DNA of 64,000 nucleotides, taken from NCBI GenBank assembly GCA_019914995.1, contig CM034139.1, forward strand, positions 3,264,461-3,328,460, given 5' to 3'. A model generated the notes under the pieces. The model was not told the DNA's origin. It saw only the letters and a program-made list of their open reading frames with translations, and did no database searches. Shown here one piece after another: positions 11,608-23,510 of this stretch. The stretch comes from Acanthochlamys bracteata (taxonomy: Eukaryota > Streptophyta > Magnoliopsida > Pandanales > Velloziaceae). Position 1 is the stretch's first letter. The number at the start of each line of letters is the position of its first letter. The position numbers and the translations under genes were made by a program.

Positions 11608-13497
11608 CTTTTATTTGCAGCCCACTTGTAGGCCGATAAATAAAAATAGACGAGTTTCATGGAGCGTGGGTTCACACTTCACAGCCACAAGCAACTTGAC
11701 TCCTCCCTCCGTCTTAGGATTTTATTATTTTATAGTGCTTTTTAGTAATTTCTAGCTTTAATTTTTTACTTATTCTTTTTTGTAAACATTATATAAATTT
11801 TAAGAATTATTTAATATTTAAAATATATAGAAAAGTTTTATGTTGAAGAATTTTTGTTATTATTTATTTTTATTACTTTAAAAATTTGAAATAGAAAAAA
11901 TAAAATCCATTTTAAAAAAATTTAAAATATTTTTTTATTTTTTTAAAAAGTAATTTTATAAATATTCTTAAATATTCACTTAATTTTCTAAACGAGCCTA
12001 ACTACTTTAGGAAGCTTCTCTTGTTTTTCTTTTCTTTGGAGCAGAAGCGGCCGTTGCCAGAAAATTTCTTCCCGTTAAAACTATTTCCAGAGTTTTAATT
12101 TTTTTACTTCTTGGAGTGTGTTTTTTCTTTTTTTTTACTGAAGCTTCTTCCCATTTTTTGGGAGAAATTTTATCATAAATCAAGGTCATCCATATCAAAA
12201 TAAAGAGACATAAATGGCACTTGATAGGGGAGAATTGTAGATTGGAACAAACATAAAAAAAGAGAGTTGTAAACATCGCAGTCACTGCAGCATAAGCTTT
12301 AGGCCGCCAGTTCATGGGTTCATATCGGAGTTTAATCCAAAGAACCCTTCTATAGAATAAAGCTGCAACATATTTGCTTTCCTTAAAATTATGATTATTT
12401 TATACAATAAAATTATGTTAATTTAAGTATAATAGCTAAATTTTGTCAAATTGAAGTTAAGGATGAAATCTAAAATTTGATTTAATTTTAAATATTATGT
12501 ATTTATGGATTGATGATTTGTTCGTGAATTGTTAATTCTTGTGTGAAAATATATTTATATATTAAATTTAAATATTTGATCACTATTAGGTTTGATATCT
12601 AAATTGTTTTATTAATTGTGTTCATTGGTACTAATCGGAGCATGATTTATGAATTATAGATTAATAAATATAGTTAGTACTTATTGAACCAAAGTGAATA
12701 CAAATATATAATTTATGATTTCTCATAACTTAGACTAAATAAGGTTAAATTGTAATTAGAAATTCTACCTAATGGCTAGACAAAGTATTAGTTACAAAAT
12801 TTTCACAATAGTCATTATCTATTATTATATTTATTTAAAAATTAAATTTCTTGATTTACTATGGGAGGGAGGAAAGTTTGATTGAAAACTAGCAGTAACC
12901 AATCATTAAGAATTATAATTTAGAAAAACACCATGATCAAGTACCAACTGTTAAAAAAGAAATATCAACAATTGATTGGTAAATTAAAAATATTAGTGGT
13001 TAATTTTAAAATTTTAGTTATCTCATCTCTATTTTAACAATTTATATTTCTTAGCTTTCATATACTTTCGATTAGCTTTTTACAAAAATATAACTTCTGA
13101 TAGTTTAGCACTGGGTGGTTGAATTATGGGTGAAACTAGAGTAATAAGAACAAAATATGAGTCAAAATGAGTATAAAATCTGATCAAAATGGAGTCATAA
13201 AGTCGATATCTGACAAAATATGAGTCAAACTGAACTCGTAATGAGATTATATGTGGTCTAAATATGGTCGGAATATGGTCTAAGTACAGTAATAACGTCA
13301 AAACATACCAATAATAATAATAGACAATACAAAGTTTTATCTAGTATAAAATATAGTACAAAACAAACTAAACATAGTATAAAACATACATAGAGCATTG
13401 TATAAAATATAAATTTTAATACATAGTACAAAACAAATAGTAGATTTCACACCTAAACGTAATATAGTAAATTTTACTTCATAATATAATACATCCT
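11608..13497. other. AT-rich intergenic DNA, no supported gene
   Basis: A minus-strand open frame at 12007-12315 starts with a hydrophobic stretch and ends Lys-rich, but I recognise no family and see no splice context. At 13140-13280, phrases such as 'caaaatatgagtcaaa' and 'atatggtct' recur in a degenerate, tandem-like way. Nothing else is supported. Confidence 0.4.
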
Positions 13498-13977
13498 ATT
13501 GACTATGTTGTAACGTCAATAAATCAAATTCGCCTTTTGCATCGTTAAACGGTGAGAAAAATATTTAATCTTTTCACTATCTAATGCAATAATTGCTCCA
13601 ACTTTCAGCTTCTCCATTAGAGTTAAGCCTTCAATCTTCGAAACAACATTAAATTTAGATTTTTCAAAGTTGCATCATCAGCTAAATATTGAAAACAATT
13701 AACAATTTTGAAATCTCAACCCTCATTCCTTCACACAGACTACTCAACTACTTCATGATATCATTGAATATTTGGCATGCAGCATCACTTTCACTTTTCT
13801 TTCTTGTTTTTACCTTCAATTTGATCATTTTGGATTTGTGTACTACTACTTGAAGCCACATTTCTTTATACATTGTTGATAGGGCTATTATTGGTAGCTC
13901 TTTCAAAGTGATTATTTCGGTCAATATTTTCATCTCTTAAAGACTGATATGATTTTTCAAGATAGTATGAATCAGTA

Positions 13978-14577
13978 GGGTACTTCCTTTCGTTATCAAT
14001 GTTAATAAGTTTCATTTCAATAGTTATCTTCGATTAATATTTTCAACTATATTACCTAATGATGCAGAATGTGTTCTAGCTGCTTTATTCTTACCATATA
14101 TAATGGCAAGATCATGTAGATGAGGAAATGACTTACCTCTTGTTGGGCCTCCAAGTTAGCTAGGCTCCGTTTAGTAGCATGTCGGGATTGGTAGGCTCGA
14201 TCGTAAGACGGATTACTTGGTGCGTTAGGGCCGAGTTAGTAGCATAGGAGTCTGAGATGGTGCCCAAATGAAAAACAGGGTACCTCCTTTCATTATCAAT
14301 GTTAATAAGTTTCATTTCAGCAGCTATCTTCGAATCAATATTTTCAACTACATCACCTAATGACTCAGAATGTGTTCTAGCTGCTTTATTCTTATCATAT
14401 ATAATGGCAAGATCATGTAGATGAGGAAATGACTTATCTCTTGTTGGGCCTCCAAGTTACGCTAGGCTCGGGTTAGTATCATGTCGGGATTGGTGGGCTC
14501 GATCGAAAGATGAATTAGTTTAGTAGGGCCGAGTTAGTAGCGTAAGGGTCTGGGATGGTGCCTAAGTGAAAAATAGG
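13978..14577. repeat. Tandem duplication, about 300-bp unit
   Basis: GGGTACYTCCTTTCRTTATC starts both units (about 13978 and 14278). The following coding-like sequence and the junction GTTGGGCCTCCAAGTTA recur in the same order. The copied block includes both a piece of the Myb/SANT relic and the start of the foldback sequence, so the duplication came after that insertion. Confidence 0.8.
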
Positions 14578-15080
14578 CTAGCTAATTTGGAGATACGGTA
14601 GAAACTCGCTTTGGATTGAGTTAAATGGACCTTACCTTGGTGTGCTTAAATAGCCCACGCCCCTTAATAATCCCTACACGAAAAGAATTGGCCAACCTCT
14701 TAGGGGTTAGCATCTCCCACTTATAAACACATACTCATTTCAGCACCCAGCCAATGTTGGACTATTAAAGAGCATGAGTTGTTAAACCTATCAAGCTAGA
14801 GTCCACTTGGCCCATCCAAGACGAGTTGTTGACACATCTTCAAGTTAGCTAACCCGTTTTTTACTTGAGCATCATCGCAGACCCCTACGCTACTACCCGG
14901 CCCTACCCACCAAACCCTACATGCTACTAATCCGAGCCTAGCATGGAGGCCCAACAATTTTTCCCTCAGCAACACGCCGGATGGCTTCACCTCACCGGAC
15001 TCTGATGCTAATTGTAGGATCGGATCCCCACACTAAAAGGGTTGGCCAATTTTTTAGTGTGGGGATCCGATCCTACACCT
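14447..15080. mobile_element. Foldback / long inverted-repeat element
   Basis: The left arm (about 14447-14640) reads GTTGGGCCTCCAAG, GCTAGGCTCGGGTTAGTA, GCTAGCTAATTTGGAGATAC in order. The right arm (about 14780-14960) repeats this sequence inverted, ending GGAGGCCCAAC. By eye the arms are roughly 75-80% alike over about 190 bp. Between them lie phrases such as 'cccacttataaacaca'. A separate perfect hairpin follows at 15013-15077. Gene content is absent. The transposon class is not determined. Confidence 0.6.
15013..15077. repeat. Perfect 26-bp inverted repeat (hairpin)
   Basis: Positions 15013-15038 are exactly the reverse complement of 15052-15077, separated by a 13-nt loop (GGGTTGGCCAATT). 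The arms begin TGTAGGATCGGATCCCCACA. The stem would be very stable in single-stranded DNA or RNA. It sits at the edge of the foldback element. Confidence 0.95.
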
Positions 15081-15779
15081 TTTAAGCTTGATGATTAAGG
15101 ATGGCTCGGCATAAATAAAAATATTCACTATTTATAATGAAATGAAATATCGAATACAATTGAAAGATAGATAGTGAAAGTTACTTAACATAATTGTTTC
15201 AAATATCATCTTCATAAAATATTTCTACGATGATCCCTCCCAAATCCAAAAGCTGATGGACCAAGAACTTCAGTAATATTTTTATATTGTCCTTTTAACA
15301 ACTTATATCTAGATTGAATGTGTGACACTCCTTTGGTTATACAATCAAATACTTTGAAAGCCATCAGTTTTTTAATAATTGTATCAAAAAATCCACTCCT
15401 AAATGTACCATTATATGTTCTCATATTCACGTCTTCAGCTACTTCAAGACAGCATTCGATGAGTATCTCATCCTGTCAATACGGGGTTCAAAACTTTATT
15501 TCATGGGTGGGCTAACATTCCATCTTACACTGACAACGATATAATTATCAGAATTGTGACTAGTATTTAAAAATTAAATAATAACTATGTACAACAATAA
15601 TATAAAATATATTATTATAAAAATAGTAATATATAACAGTATTTTAATTTAAATTAGTCAGTATTGTGACCATGTGTTATTCAATACCTCCATATTTCAT
15701 TAGGTAAGCTATCTCGAAAAGCAGACTAAGAATTGGAGTTTTCACTATCGTAATTAATTCTCCTAAATTTTCATTTTCA

Positions 15780-16830
15780 GTGGTGGTAATGACTTATGTA
15801 ACCTCTTCCTCAAATAGATCAATTATCATCTCTCTTCTAATATAATTGTGGAGAAGTGCACAAACTGACATAATCCTACATTGAATATTCACCGGATAAT
15901 ATGATATATCTTTAATAACAAACCATCTTCCCTTAAGAAAACCAAAACATCTCTCAATAATAATTCTTATAGAAGAGTGTTTATAGTTAAACAATTCATG
16001 GGGTGTCCTAAGATAATTATTTCATTCAGTCAAATGGTATCTCTGCCCTCTCTAAGAAGTTAGGAACCCTTCAATTCATATAGCCACATCACATAAGTAA
16101 TAATACCCTAAGACAACAAAAAAACTAAACTTTTAATCAAGCATACATCATGTATGTAAATTATATCATAATTATTCATGATTATTGATTACCTTGAGGC
16201 ACTTGAAGGCCATTTCTCCTAAATATAGCATCTCTCAACACTCTAGAATCAACAATTGATCCTTCCCATCTAGATAAGATATATATGAATTGCATATATT
16301 AGGAACAAACTCTCAAAATATTAGCAATTTTATTTTTCTTGTTCCATATCTAAACTTGTCTAGCTCCAATATATTGATTTTGATGTGTGTACCATCTAAT
16401 TCCCCAAGTAATTCTAATACAATGAAATCATATAGATATATATCTATTTATTATTGGATATTAATTATATAATCAATATGTTTAAGATTGTATTAGTATT
16501 TTGAACCATTTCCATCTTGTATTAGTAGAATCTCAAGTATAGGTTTAGATTTCTTGAGAAAAATATGATGTAATCTTATAACTGCATGTAATATGGCAAT
16601 TTTTTACTAATACTCTTCCTACTCCTCACAAATTTTCTTTTATTCACTTTATTTTTAACATGTTGTACACATGTGTAAAAAAATAGCAACCATCTCTTCT
16701 ACTTCTATATTTCTAGACCCACTCAACTTACCCTCAATTTGTAATATACATACTTTATAAAAGGACGTTGTATCCATCCATGTGTTCTCTATACGTATCA
16801 AATCAATAACAAATACCATCTTTTCTTATA
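15780..16830 (-). pseudogene. PIF/Harbinger transposase, decayed
   Basis: This relates to the DDE transposases of the PIF/Harbinger superfamily. From 5' to 3' on the minus strand one can read VEEMVAIFL-type helix sequence (about 16700), LGELDGTHIKINILELDKFRYGTRK (about 16400), [24 protein letters not shown] (about 16260-16200), GFLTS*RGQRYHLTE*, and HSSIRIIIERCFGFLKGRWFVI (about 15970). The final block is VCALLHNYIR. All three catalytic residues (Asp of DGTHI, Asp of VDSRVL, Glu of IERCFG) are still present. At least two in-frame stops and other frame breaks make it non-functional. It lies just upstream of its Myb/SANT partner on the same strand. Confidence 0.85.
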
Positions 16831-17639
16831 TTAACCTGTCTGATTTCAAGTCTATTATATGTTCTTAAACTTGGAATGTTGTCTCTCATATTACTTATCA
16901 TGAGAAATTGATAATGTCCAATAGCTGTTTTGATTTTTATTATTAAATTAAAAATTTAGATAAAGGGTAATGAATGAAACAAATATTGGAAGATGCTCCT
17001 CTAACACGTGATCCATCTAGGTCTATTAGAAACATAAGCAAAAATTTAGTTATAAGGTCAAATTAGTTACAAAGCAAAAACAATCAAAATACGAAACACA
17101 CAAAGAAATAAAAAAAGTAAGCAACCAAATCTAACTAATCAAATCTAACTAATGAAAACATAAATGAAATAAAAGAAAGTAGGTAATAAAATTCTTTTTC
17201 TTATAATCAGAATGAATTCAGTCATTCACAAAGAAACTCAATCAAAATATTCATGAGTTTTCCATTTGATCAACTAATTAAGATATTCATGAGCTTTCAT
17301 GGGACCGAGTAGAGATCGACAACAATGGAGCAAATCATAAGAGTTAGTAACATATACAACAGAGATGAAAAAAAACCACAACAAAATAAATGTAAATATA
17401 GCTCTAATAGATCTAACCTGGACACAGTAACGATTTTTTGAATCACTAAGGCAACGATGTCTACCTAAGTGACACTAGAGAGGCGGCAGTAAAGAGTTAA
17501 AAAAAGTAGCTAGAGAAAGAAAAAGATCGACAGCGGAAATGGAGAACGGCAGCGGTGTAGAACTGAGAGCGAAAAGAAGGAACGAGAGCTATGGAAAGAA
17601 ATAATGTTTAGAAGAAAAAAAATGAGATAATGAAAAAGA

Positions 17640-17860
17640 ATATTTTTGGTATTAGAAAACTAATCTTGAAAATAAGATAGCTGAGAATCTAGATTACCAC
17701 CTCCCACAATGGTAATCCCGATTCTCTCGTTTGAGATAATTTTATTTTATGTGGAAATTTAGATTATCTATATACAGCGAACCAAACTTGAGAATATGAT
17801 TACCTTATATTAAATTTCCAAGATCCTGTCAGAATCATACGAATCAAACGACCCCTAAAA
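17640..17860. mobile_element. Right terminal region of a PIF/Harbinger element
   Basis: The sequence ends GAATCAAACGACCCCTAAAA. The reverse complement begins TTTTAGGGGTCGTTTGATTC, a typical plant PIF/Harbinger-type terminal inverted repeat. Subterminal phrases GATTCTC/GAGAATC and TGGTAATC/GATTACC recur in both orientations. I could not find the matching left end, so element limits are not fixed. Confidence 0.5.
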
Positions 17861-18229
17861 GTAAGCAGAGGTTATGAATCGAATCTAGAGAATGCTACAC
17901 CATCCACTAATTACTAATTAGCCTTTACCCATTATAATTTATCAACCCTATTTAGGCATCAGGATTTCTCCAACAATTTCGAGAAATTTAGGACTAATAT
18001 ATCACTAAATAATTAATTTTGCACAATTTTAAAAAAAACTAATGTTACTAAAACATAACAAAAATTTCACCCATTCGTAGATATATATACATTATTGCTT
18101 TATCTTGAATATATCTCATAGCTAAAATAATGTTATCTTGACCTTAATGAGCAAGTAATCCTCATTCTGAGAATGAAATTGCTACCATGGCCACCCTATT
18201 TGGGTCTAATCTACCACTCGTCGGTTAAT

Positions 18230-20365
18230 TTGTTCACTTTCCCCCTCTATAAATACTCCCGCTTATCACCGTAAACTAATTTCTTGCTTTGTTTTATTCT
18301 TGACTTATTCTCTCTCACTCGCTCGTTGTTCTCCACAGTGGAGAACGCATACGGAAGATCGATGCAGTTAAGCAATGCCACTATCTCTTTATCTCGATCT
18401 TGATTTAGGTTTCGATTTCTTTGATTGAAAATAAGATCCTTTGAATTTTGTTGATTTAATTCGAATGTCACAATCCGAATTGGAATCTGTAATTTCGATT
18501 TGGTTCTAATTTCTATTCGTTGTTGTTGTCATTGTTGCTAAGGTGTTAAGGGGGCGCTTGGGAGTGTTTTTGAAAAGTGTTTTTTTGAAACGGAAAGTAA
18601 TTTTTATCCTATTTCGAGAAACGAAATCTACTTTTTTGACCTAAAAAAATAATAACAATAAGCAATAACAAGATCTTATTACGTAAAATTTTTTTATACT
18701 TTCTAAATTTTTAAATAAATTTTATAGAAGATTGTACGAGGTTTACGAGAAAGCGTAAACTAGAAAGTTCAAAAGCTATTTTTTTGGAATTGAATTCCAA
18801 AAAAAAAAAGAATTAGTATAAGCTTTATGAAAGCATAAGAGGTAACTAAATCACAATAATCATCATATAGATGTCATTTAATGTTCTTACATTTATCGCT
18901 TTGGGCAATTTCTATGAAGTTATTTTGATTATTTCAACAAGCTCATTTGTTTATTTGCTTTTTTGACTTGTCATGGATGGTTTGCAGTTCTACCATATGA
19001 AGGAAGTAAGTGATAACATTTTTTCCACTACAATATTTCTTAATGATTATAATTTTCACTTCTTAAAGTCACCTTCTTACTCATAATTGGCATACAAGTA
19101 GACCATTATGGAACCTAATTTTGAAGCAGTTTGATGACTTGTTTGTTGAAGTACTGATAGTAGCATCATTTGTTTCGTTTGTCTTTGTACTTATTGATGG
19201 AGGGATGGGTATACCACGTTGAGCCACTGTTAAGAAATTGACAGCAAACTGACTTTATTACATTTGTTTGTAACCGTAAGTATCAAGTATGTAAAGACTA
19301 TGGTATGGTTCTTGTTAAAAGCCTTTGCTCTTCTTCATTCAGTAATCCATCAATACCTCATCAAGGCCTAAACTTTATAGTGTGGACAAACTCTGTCTTT
19401 TCTTTGTGAAGATCCTAATATGATATAGTTTGGTTTGATCGTTTTGTTTTCTTCTATGCATCTCTTAAGTTGTTCTACGTCTACATTTTCATAATTGTTT
19501 AGTGCTTTATTTGAGTCATGATGGCCTCTATAGTTTGTAGATCAAGCTCCATTTCAAAACCATTTTGTAATAAAAAATTTATAGGTGACTATTTTGATTT
19601 TAGCTATAAATGCAGCTTGAGGTGTTATAGCAAAAACAAATATGGAGAAGGTTATTAAGTATGTTTTGTCATTTGAATAATGGTATGAAATTCTTGATTA
19701 CATCACCTAATAGTATAGAAAAAGGAACAAAAAGATATGGATTGAATAATTTGGTTGTTGCCTAGATGCTTCCTTCCTAGATGATGATTATCTAACGGCT
19801 TGTTGTCTTTTACAATTCTGAATATAGATGGTTTCGTGTTTTTTTATCTTTTTGTCTATTTTTCTGTGGGATAGTTGCTTGCTTTCTTGAAAATCTGAAA
19901 TAAAATAGTTGGGTTCCTTGATGGTTAATGAAAATCTAAAATGAGACGTACACCTTTCACAAGCCAGGCTTAAAACGTCATGTTTTAGTGCTATATTTAT
20001 TCTGCTTGGTCAGTAGAACAACTACTTCATCCATAGGTTGGGATTTATTCCTATTTTTTCTGTTTTCATCTCTCCCTCAAGTTGAGTATAAATGTTGTTG
20101 CAGGTGACTAAATTTGGTACCATACTTTGATGTTTGAGCTAGTTGGACTGCTAGAGATACTTCTAGGCTGGATGTGGCAATGAAGGTTCAAGCAAGAATT
20201 TGTGTGCAAATGTACTTAGTGCCGATGTACTTGGTGATTAGTGGTGTGCTAGCAGAATGTATTTAGTTATGCAGTATTTCTTGTTTAGTTAGATTTAGTA
20301 GGTCGTTGCTCTCACACTTCGAATCGTTGTTAATTACTCGAAATGGCTATCGAGTGCTTGTGAAA
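18230..20365 (+). ncRNA. Possible spliced non-coding transcript
   Basis: A TATA-like CTCTATAAATACTCC (about 18243) lies upstream of a pyrimidine-rich leader. Candidate splice signals are TTGCTAAG|GTGTTAAG (about 18543), TTTGCAG|TTCTACC-GGAA|GTAAGTG (about 18988-19005) and GTTGCAG|GTGACT (about 20104). The last block ends near a T-rich, polyadenylation-like region. Joining these would leave only a 10-codon frame. No RNA family was recognised, and this could equally be chance signals in an old repeat. Confidence 0.25.
18551..18780. mobile_element. AT-rich MITE, family A
   Basis: It starts GGGGGCGCTTGGGAGTG and contains AAGATCTTATTACGTAAAAT followed by CTTTCTAAATTTTTAAATAA, as in the 44430 and 54700 copies. 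The right end is unclear. Confidence 0.4.
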
Positions 20366-20435
20366 TATGATGTTCATTTTCTTCATTATACATTGAGGAA
20401 ATACATTGTTAGATATTCCTGCAAAATTAACTCAA

Positions 20436-21950
20436 GAGGGGAGGGATGAATTAAGTTAGTCTATAAAATTTTTCGTTAAGTTTGTAATCCTACTGGCAGA
20501 GAGCTGACAGCCGGCTGTGTCAATGCTGTAACCTGCAGACAGAAGAGTTAGTGTGTTTACTGACAGAAGTGACAAAAAATAGTGCTTAGGGTATTTAACG
20601 TGGCTCGGCAAAATCTCTTTGTCTACATCCACGGTCGCTCTATCACCAGAGCCAAAGCTTCACTAGACTTTTAATAAGCTACAAATATACCTAGAGCGAA
20701 GTGTTTTGCCAAGCACACATATTCTACCGGGTTTCTTCGCCAAGACAACCCCTACCAGCCTCCTAGACACGCCTGTCCTCCTGGCTGATTTGCTAGCACT
20801 ATTACAAGATCTAAGAGCTTACACCAAGCCCTACCTGAGCTTCCTTTACCGGTGCATGCAGCACCACCTTTACACTGTAAGTGACAAATTACATGAAAAT
20901 AAACAAGTATTGAGTGCAGGATCTATCTCATGAATGTTGAGTGTTTAATCAGTGATTCAGATGAGATGATCGGAGAGATTGCTGAGAGATTTCTTCAGTA
21001 TGATTTGCAGCAAGATTTGTTTGTGTGGAGTAGTCAAGTTCGTGACCGGCAGTGGGAGTTTTTTGTGTAGAGTGATAGAATTCTTGTATGTCTCTATTTT
21101 TGTTTGGATTCTCTCTACTTCTGTTTTCTTTTTGTTCTCTCCCTATTTTTCTCTATTTCTCCACCATGTTTTTTCTCCTCGTTCTTTGTGACTCCCTTTT
21201 TAGAACATCTTTCTCTGCGGAGCCGTTGAGGAACGTTCTTTGTTTGGCGCTTTTCGGTTCTTCACGTCGAGAAAGAATGGTGTTGTCTAGTGGTTCTTCA
21301 AATTTGTGTTTTGTGCAATGTCTTTGTTGCATTGAATGCGTTAAAGAGATTTGAATTTGTCTTTAGTTTAAATTTACCAACGGTTGAGTGCTTAATTCAG
21401 CTAAGCTTTTGTTTGAATCTCGGTGGTGATGAGTTGATATAGTATGTTCATAATAAATGCGGTCTTGAGTTGACCGCTTGGTGATCAAGGACTTTGACCG
21501 CTTTCTTTCCTTGATTATTGAGCTTCCCTTTTGTGTGAAAGTGAAGATGATTTTAACTCTTGTAAATCTTACATTTGAAGTCCTTGATCCGTTGTGAGTC
21601 GCAGTGATTTTTGAAAGCAAGCAAAACTTCATTGCCGTTGAACATATGGGTGCATCTGAAATAGAAAAACAATATTTCTTATGCTTGATGTGCCAAACAA
21701 ACATTGTGATTGTAATGTGGTTGTTGCATCCTCTCTGTCCCGTATGTTATTCTCTGTCCCACTTGATGCAGACATAGAAGTTGGCTATTATTTAGCCGTG
21801 GCATCCTCTCCCGTATGCTATTCTTTGTTCTTATCCCGCTTCAAGCGGTCGAGCGGTGACCGTGATGTGGGCTGGCATCCACATCCGTCCCATGTCTTTG
21901 TCCTCTATCCAAGTATGTAGTAGCATAACAATTGGCTATATGATGATGGC
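20436..21950. repeat. Probable dispersed repeat or retroelement remnant
   Basis: Phrases such as GAGGGGAGGGATGAATTAAG and then TTTAACGTGGCTCGGC with GTCTACATCCACGGTCGC resemble motifs that recur in many plant repeat copies. I have not matched them to a named family. Several open frames of 60-110 codons occur but show no domain. The sequence is less AT-rich than its surroundings. I see no reverse transcriptase, integrase or defined LTR. Confidence 0.3.
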
Positions 21951-22734
21951 GCATTTTTCTCTTCAAATTAAATGATCTTTGTTTGTCTAATCCTGCAGAC
22001 TTGTTTTCAGATTATTAGTCTTATATAAATCATAGTTCTTAATTCTTTGTTATCATCAAAATTATCCTTATATTTCCAACATACATCAATCTACTAATTA
22101 GTACCATTATTGCGATTCTTTTGTACGGGTATATGATCAAACAGAAGTCATAATAATACATTTTATGCATTGTGTGTATCACACTTGTAAGTAGTTACAG
22201 AGTTTTGTTTCAGGACGTATTACAAATACCCATAACTCCAAGTTCTCCGGCTATCATTAAAGTTTCGGACAATTCACATATTTCAAATGTAAACTGAACT
22301 AAGAGCTATACTTCAAAGTTATTATTCTTCAATTCCGACCCACTTTAAAAAAGAAAAGTTAAACTTCACTTTTAACATCGTGAGATCTTATTATTAATAA
22401 TTATTATTTTTTAAAATAAAAAATTAAGGCTCGTTTTAAAAATTTTCAAAATATATTTTTTTTAAAAAAACTTCTTTTCAATAAGCACTCACAAACATCC
22501 TAAGTCTCGTCTGTTTAAACTAAAACTTTAGAGTTTATATATTGAAGCTATTTTATATGACTTTAAGTGACCATGAAATTTTGGCTGAAAAAGTAATTTT
22601 TTAAAAAAATTTTGTAAAATATTGTCAAAGCTTTATTAAAAAAATGAAATAAAAAATTGGATTGAAAAGCAAATATTAAGATCTCTCAAACATCCATAAA
22701 TTATAAGCAGCTTGTTGCGGCTTTTCAAGTGATA

Positions 22735-23510
22735 AGCATAATTATAAGAACCAGATCGAACATCGAACCGAAAAACTGTACGTATCACGGTTCTCGGGTT
22801 GACCCGCCGGATCAACCGGTCGAACCGTCGAGTCAATAATATTAAAGTATTTTCAACCAATAATAACAACAATCACAGTGAGGAATCTACTGCAATCATG
22901 GCACTACTAATAATAATAGTAGCAGCAATCACAGCAAAAAATTAAAGTGTTTCTACTACGGTATTACTATCAACAACAACAGCAACAACAATCACAGCAA
23001 AAATTAAAATATTACCACCATGGCATTACCACTACCAACAACAATAATAATAACGAAAATTTATAAATATTTAAATAAATTAGGAGATTAGAAGAAGATA
23101 AAATCATAAAATAGATAAATCATAAAAGAGACATAACCAATTTTTTTAAATATAGATTTTTGAGTCTGAATATTTTACAATATAAAACTTTAAAAATCAC
23201 TAATAATTTATATTTATAAATAAGACATAATTAAATAATATTTTATATTATAATATCTAAATATAAAATCTAAACTATATATTATTTTTCAATATAGGCT
23301 ATTAATAATTATTTTTATATTAAATATATTATTTAATTTAAATTTTTAATTAAATGTTTTTAAATTTTATTCAATCCGATTTGATTTAGACGGGCAGGTC
23401 GAAACGGATCAATTGCACGGACGACGTTTTTGCAAACTCGGATCGATTTATCGTCAGGAGACGGTTTCTAGGTCGACCACGAACGGCTCGGTCCGGGTTC
23501 GATAACAATG
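22735..23510. mobile_element. Candidate non-autonomous DNA element with internal repeats
   Basis: Both ends are rich in ACCGG/CCGGT and TCGAACC-type motifs: left GAACCAGATCGAAC and CCGGATCAACCGGTCGAACC, right GGCTCGGTCCGGGTTCGATA. Their orientation is opposed, as in MITEs with GC-rich subterminal repeats. The interior is very AT-rich and contains three degenerate, about 65-bp CAACAA-type units (22855-23045). No clear target duplication was found. Confidence 0.4.
22855..23045. repeat. Three degenerate ~65-bp units rich in CAA/ATA
   Basis: Each unit contains AACAA/AGCAGCAATCACAG, then AAATTAAA-GT/AT and a closing TACTA or TACCA after GG(C/T)ATTAC. The units are about 65 bp each with internal trinucleotide slippage. 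Confidence 0.55.

Larger units (their letters stand above)
13500..15490 (-). pseudogene. Myb/SANT-like partner protein of PIF/Harbinger, broken
   Basis: In plant PIF/Harbinger elements a Myb/SANT-like protein acts with the transposase on element DNA. On the minus strand, 15490-15212 encodes DEILIECCLEVAEDVNMRTYNGTFRSGFF, then SHIQSRYKLLKGQYKNITEVLGPSAFGFG. This matches the Myb/SANT-like domain (W/D-E-x-C, NGTF, SR-x-K-x-LK-x-QY, GPSxFGW-type blocks). A later part (14430-14280) reads HLHDLAIIYGKNKAARTHSASLGDVVENIDS, followed by a C-terminal helix-rich piece near 13933-13748. A foldback insertion (about 14447-15080) and a 300-bp tandem duplication split the gene, so no complete product is possible. 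Confidence 0.75.

Noticed and set aside
12007..12315. 102-codon minus-strand open frame with a hydrophobic N-terminus and Lys-rich tail
   Set aside because: No known family, no neighbour support, and AT-rich poly-Lys translation explains the tail.
20706..21920. Several open frames of 70-110 codons in the repeat-like region
   Set aside because: They overlap on both strands with no conserved motifs, so coding is not supported.
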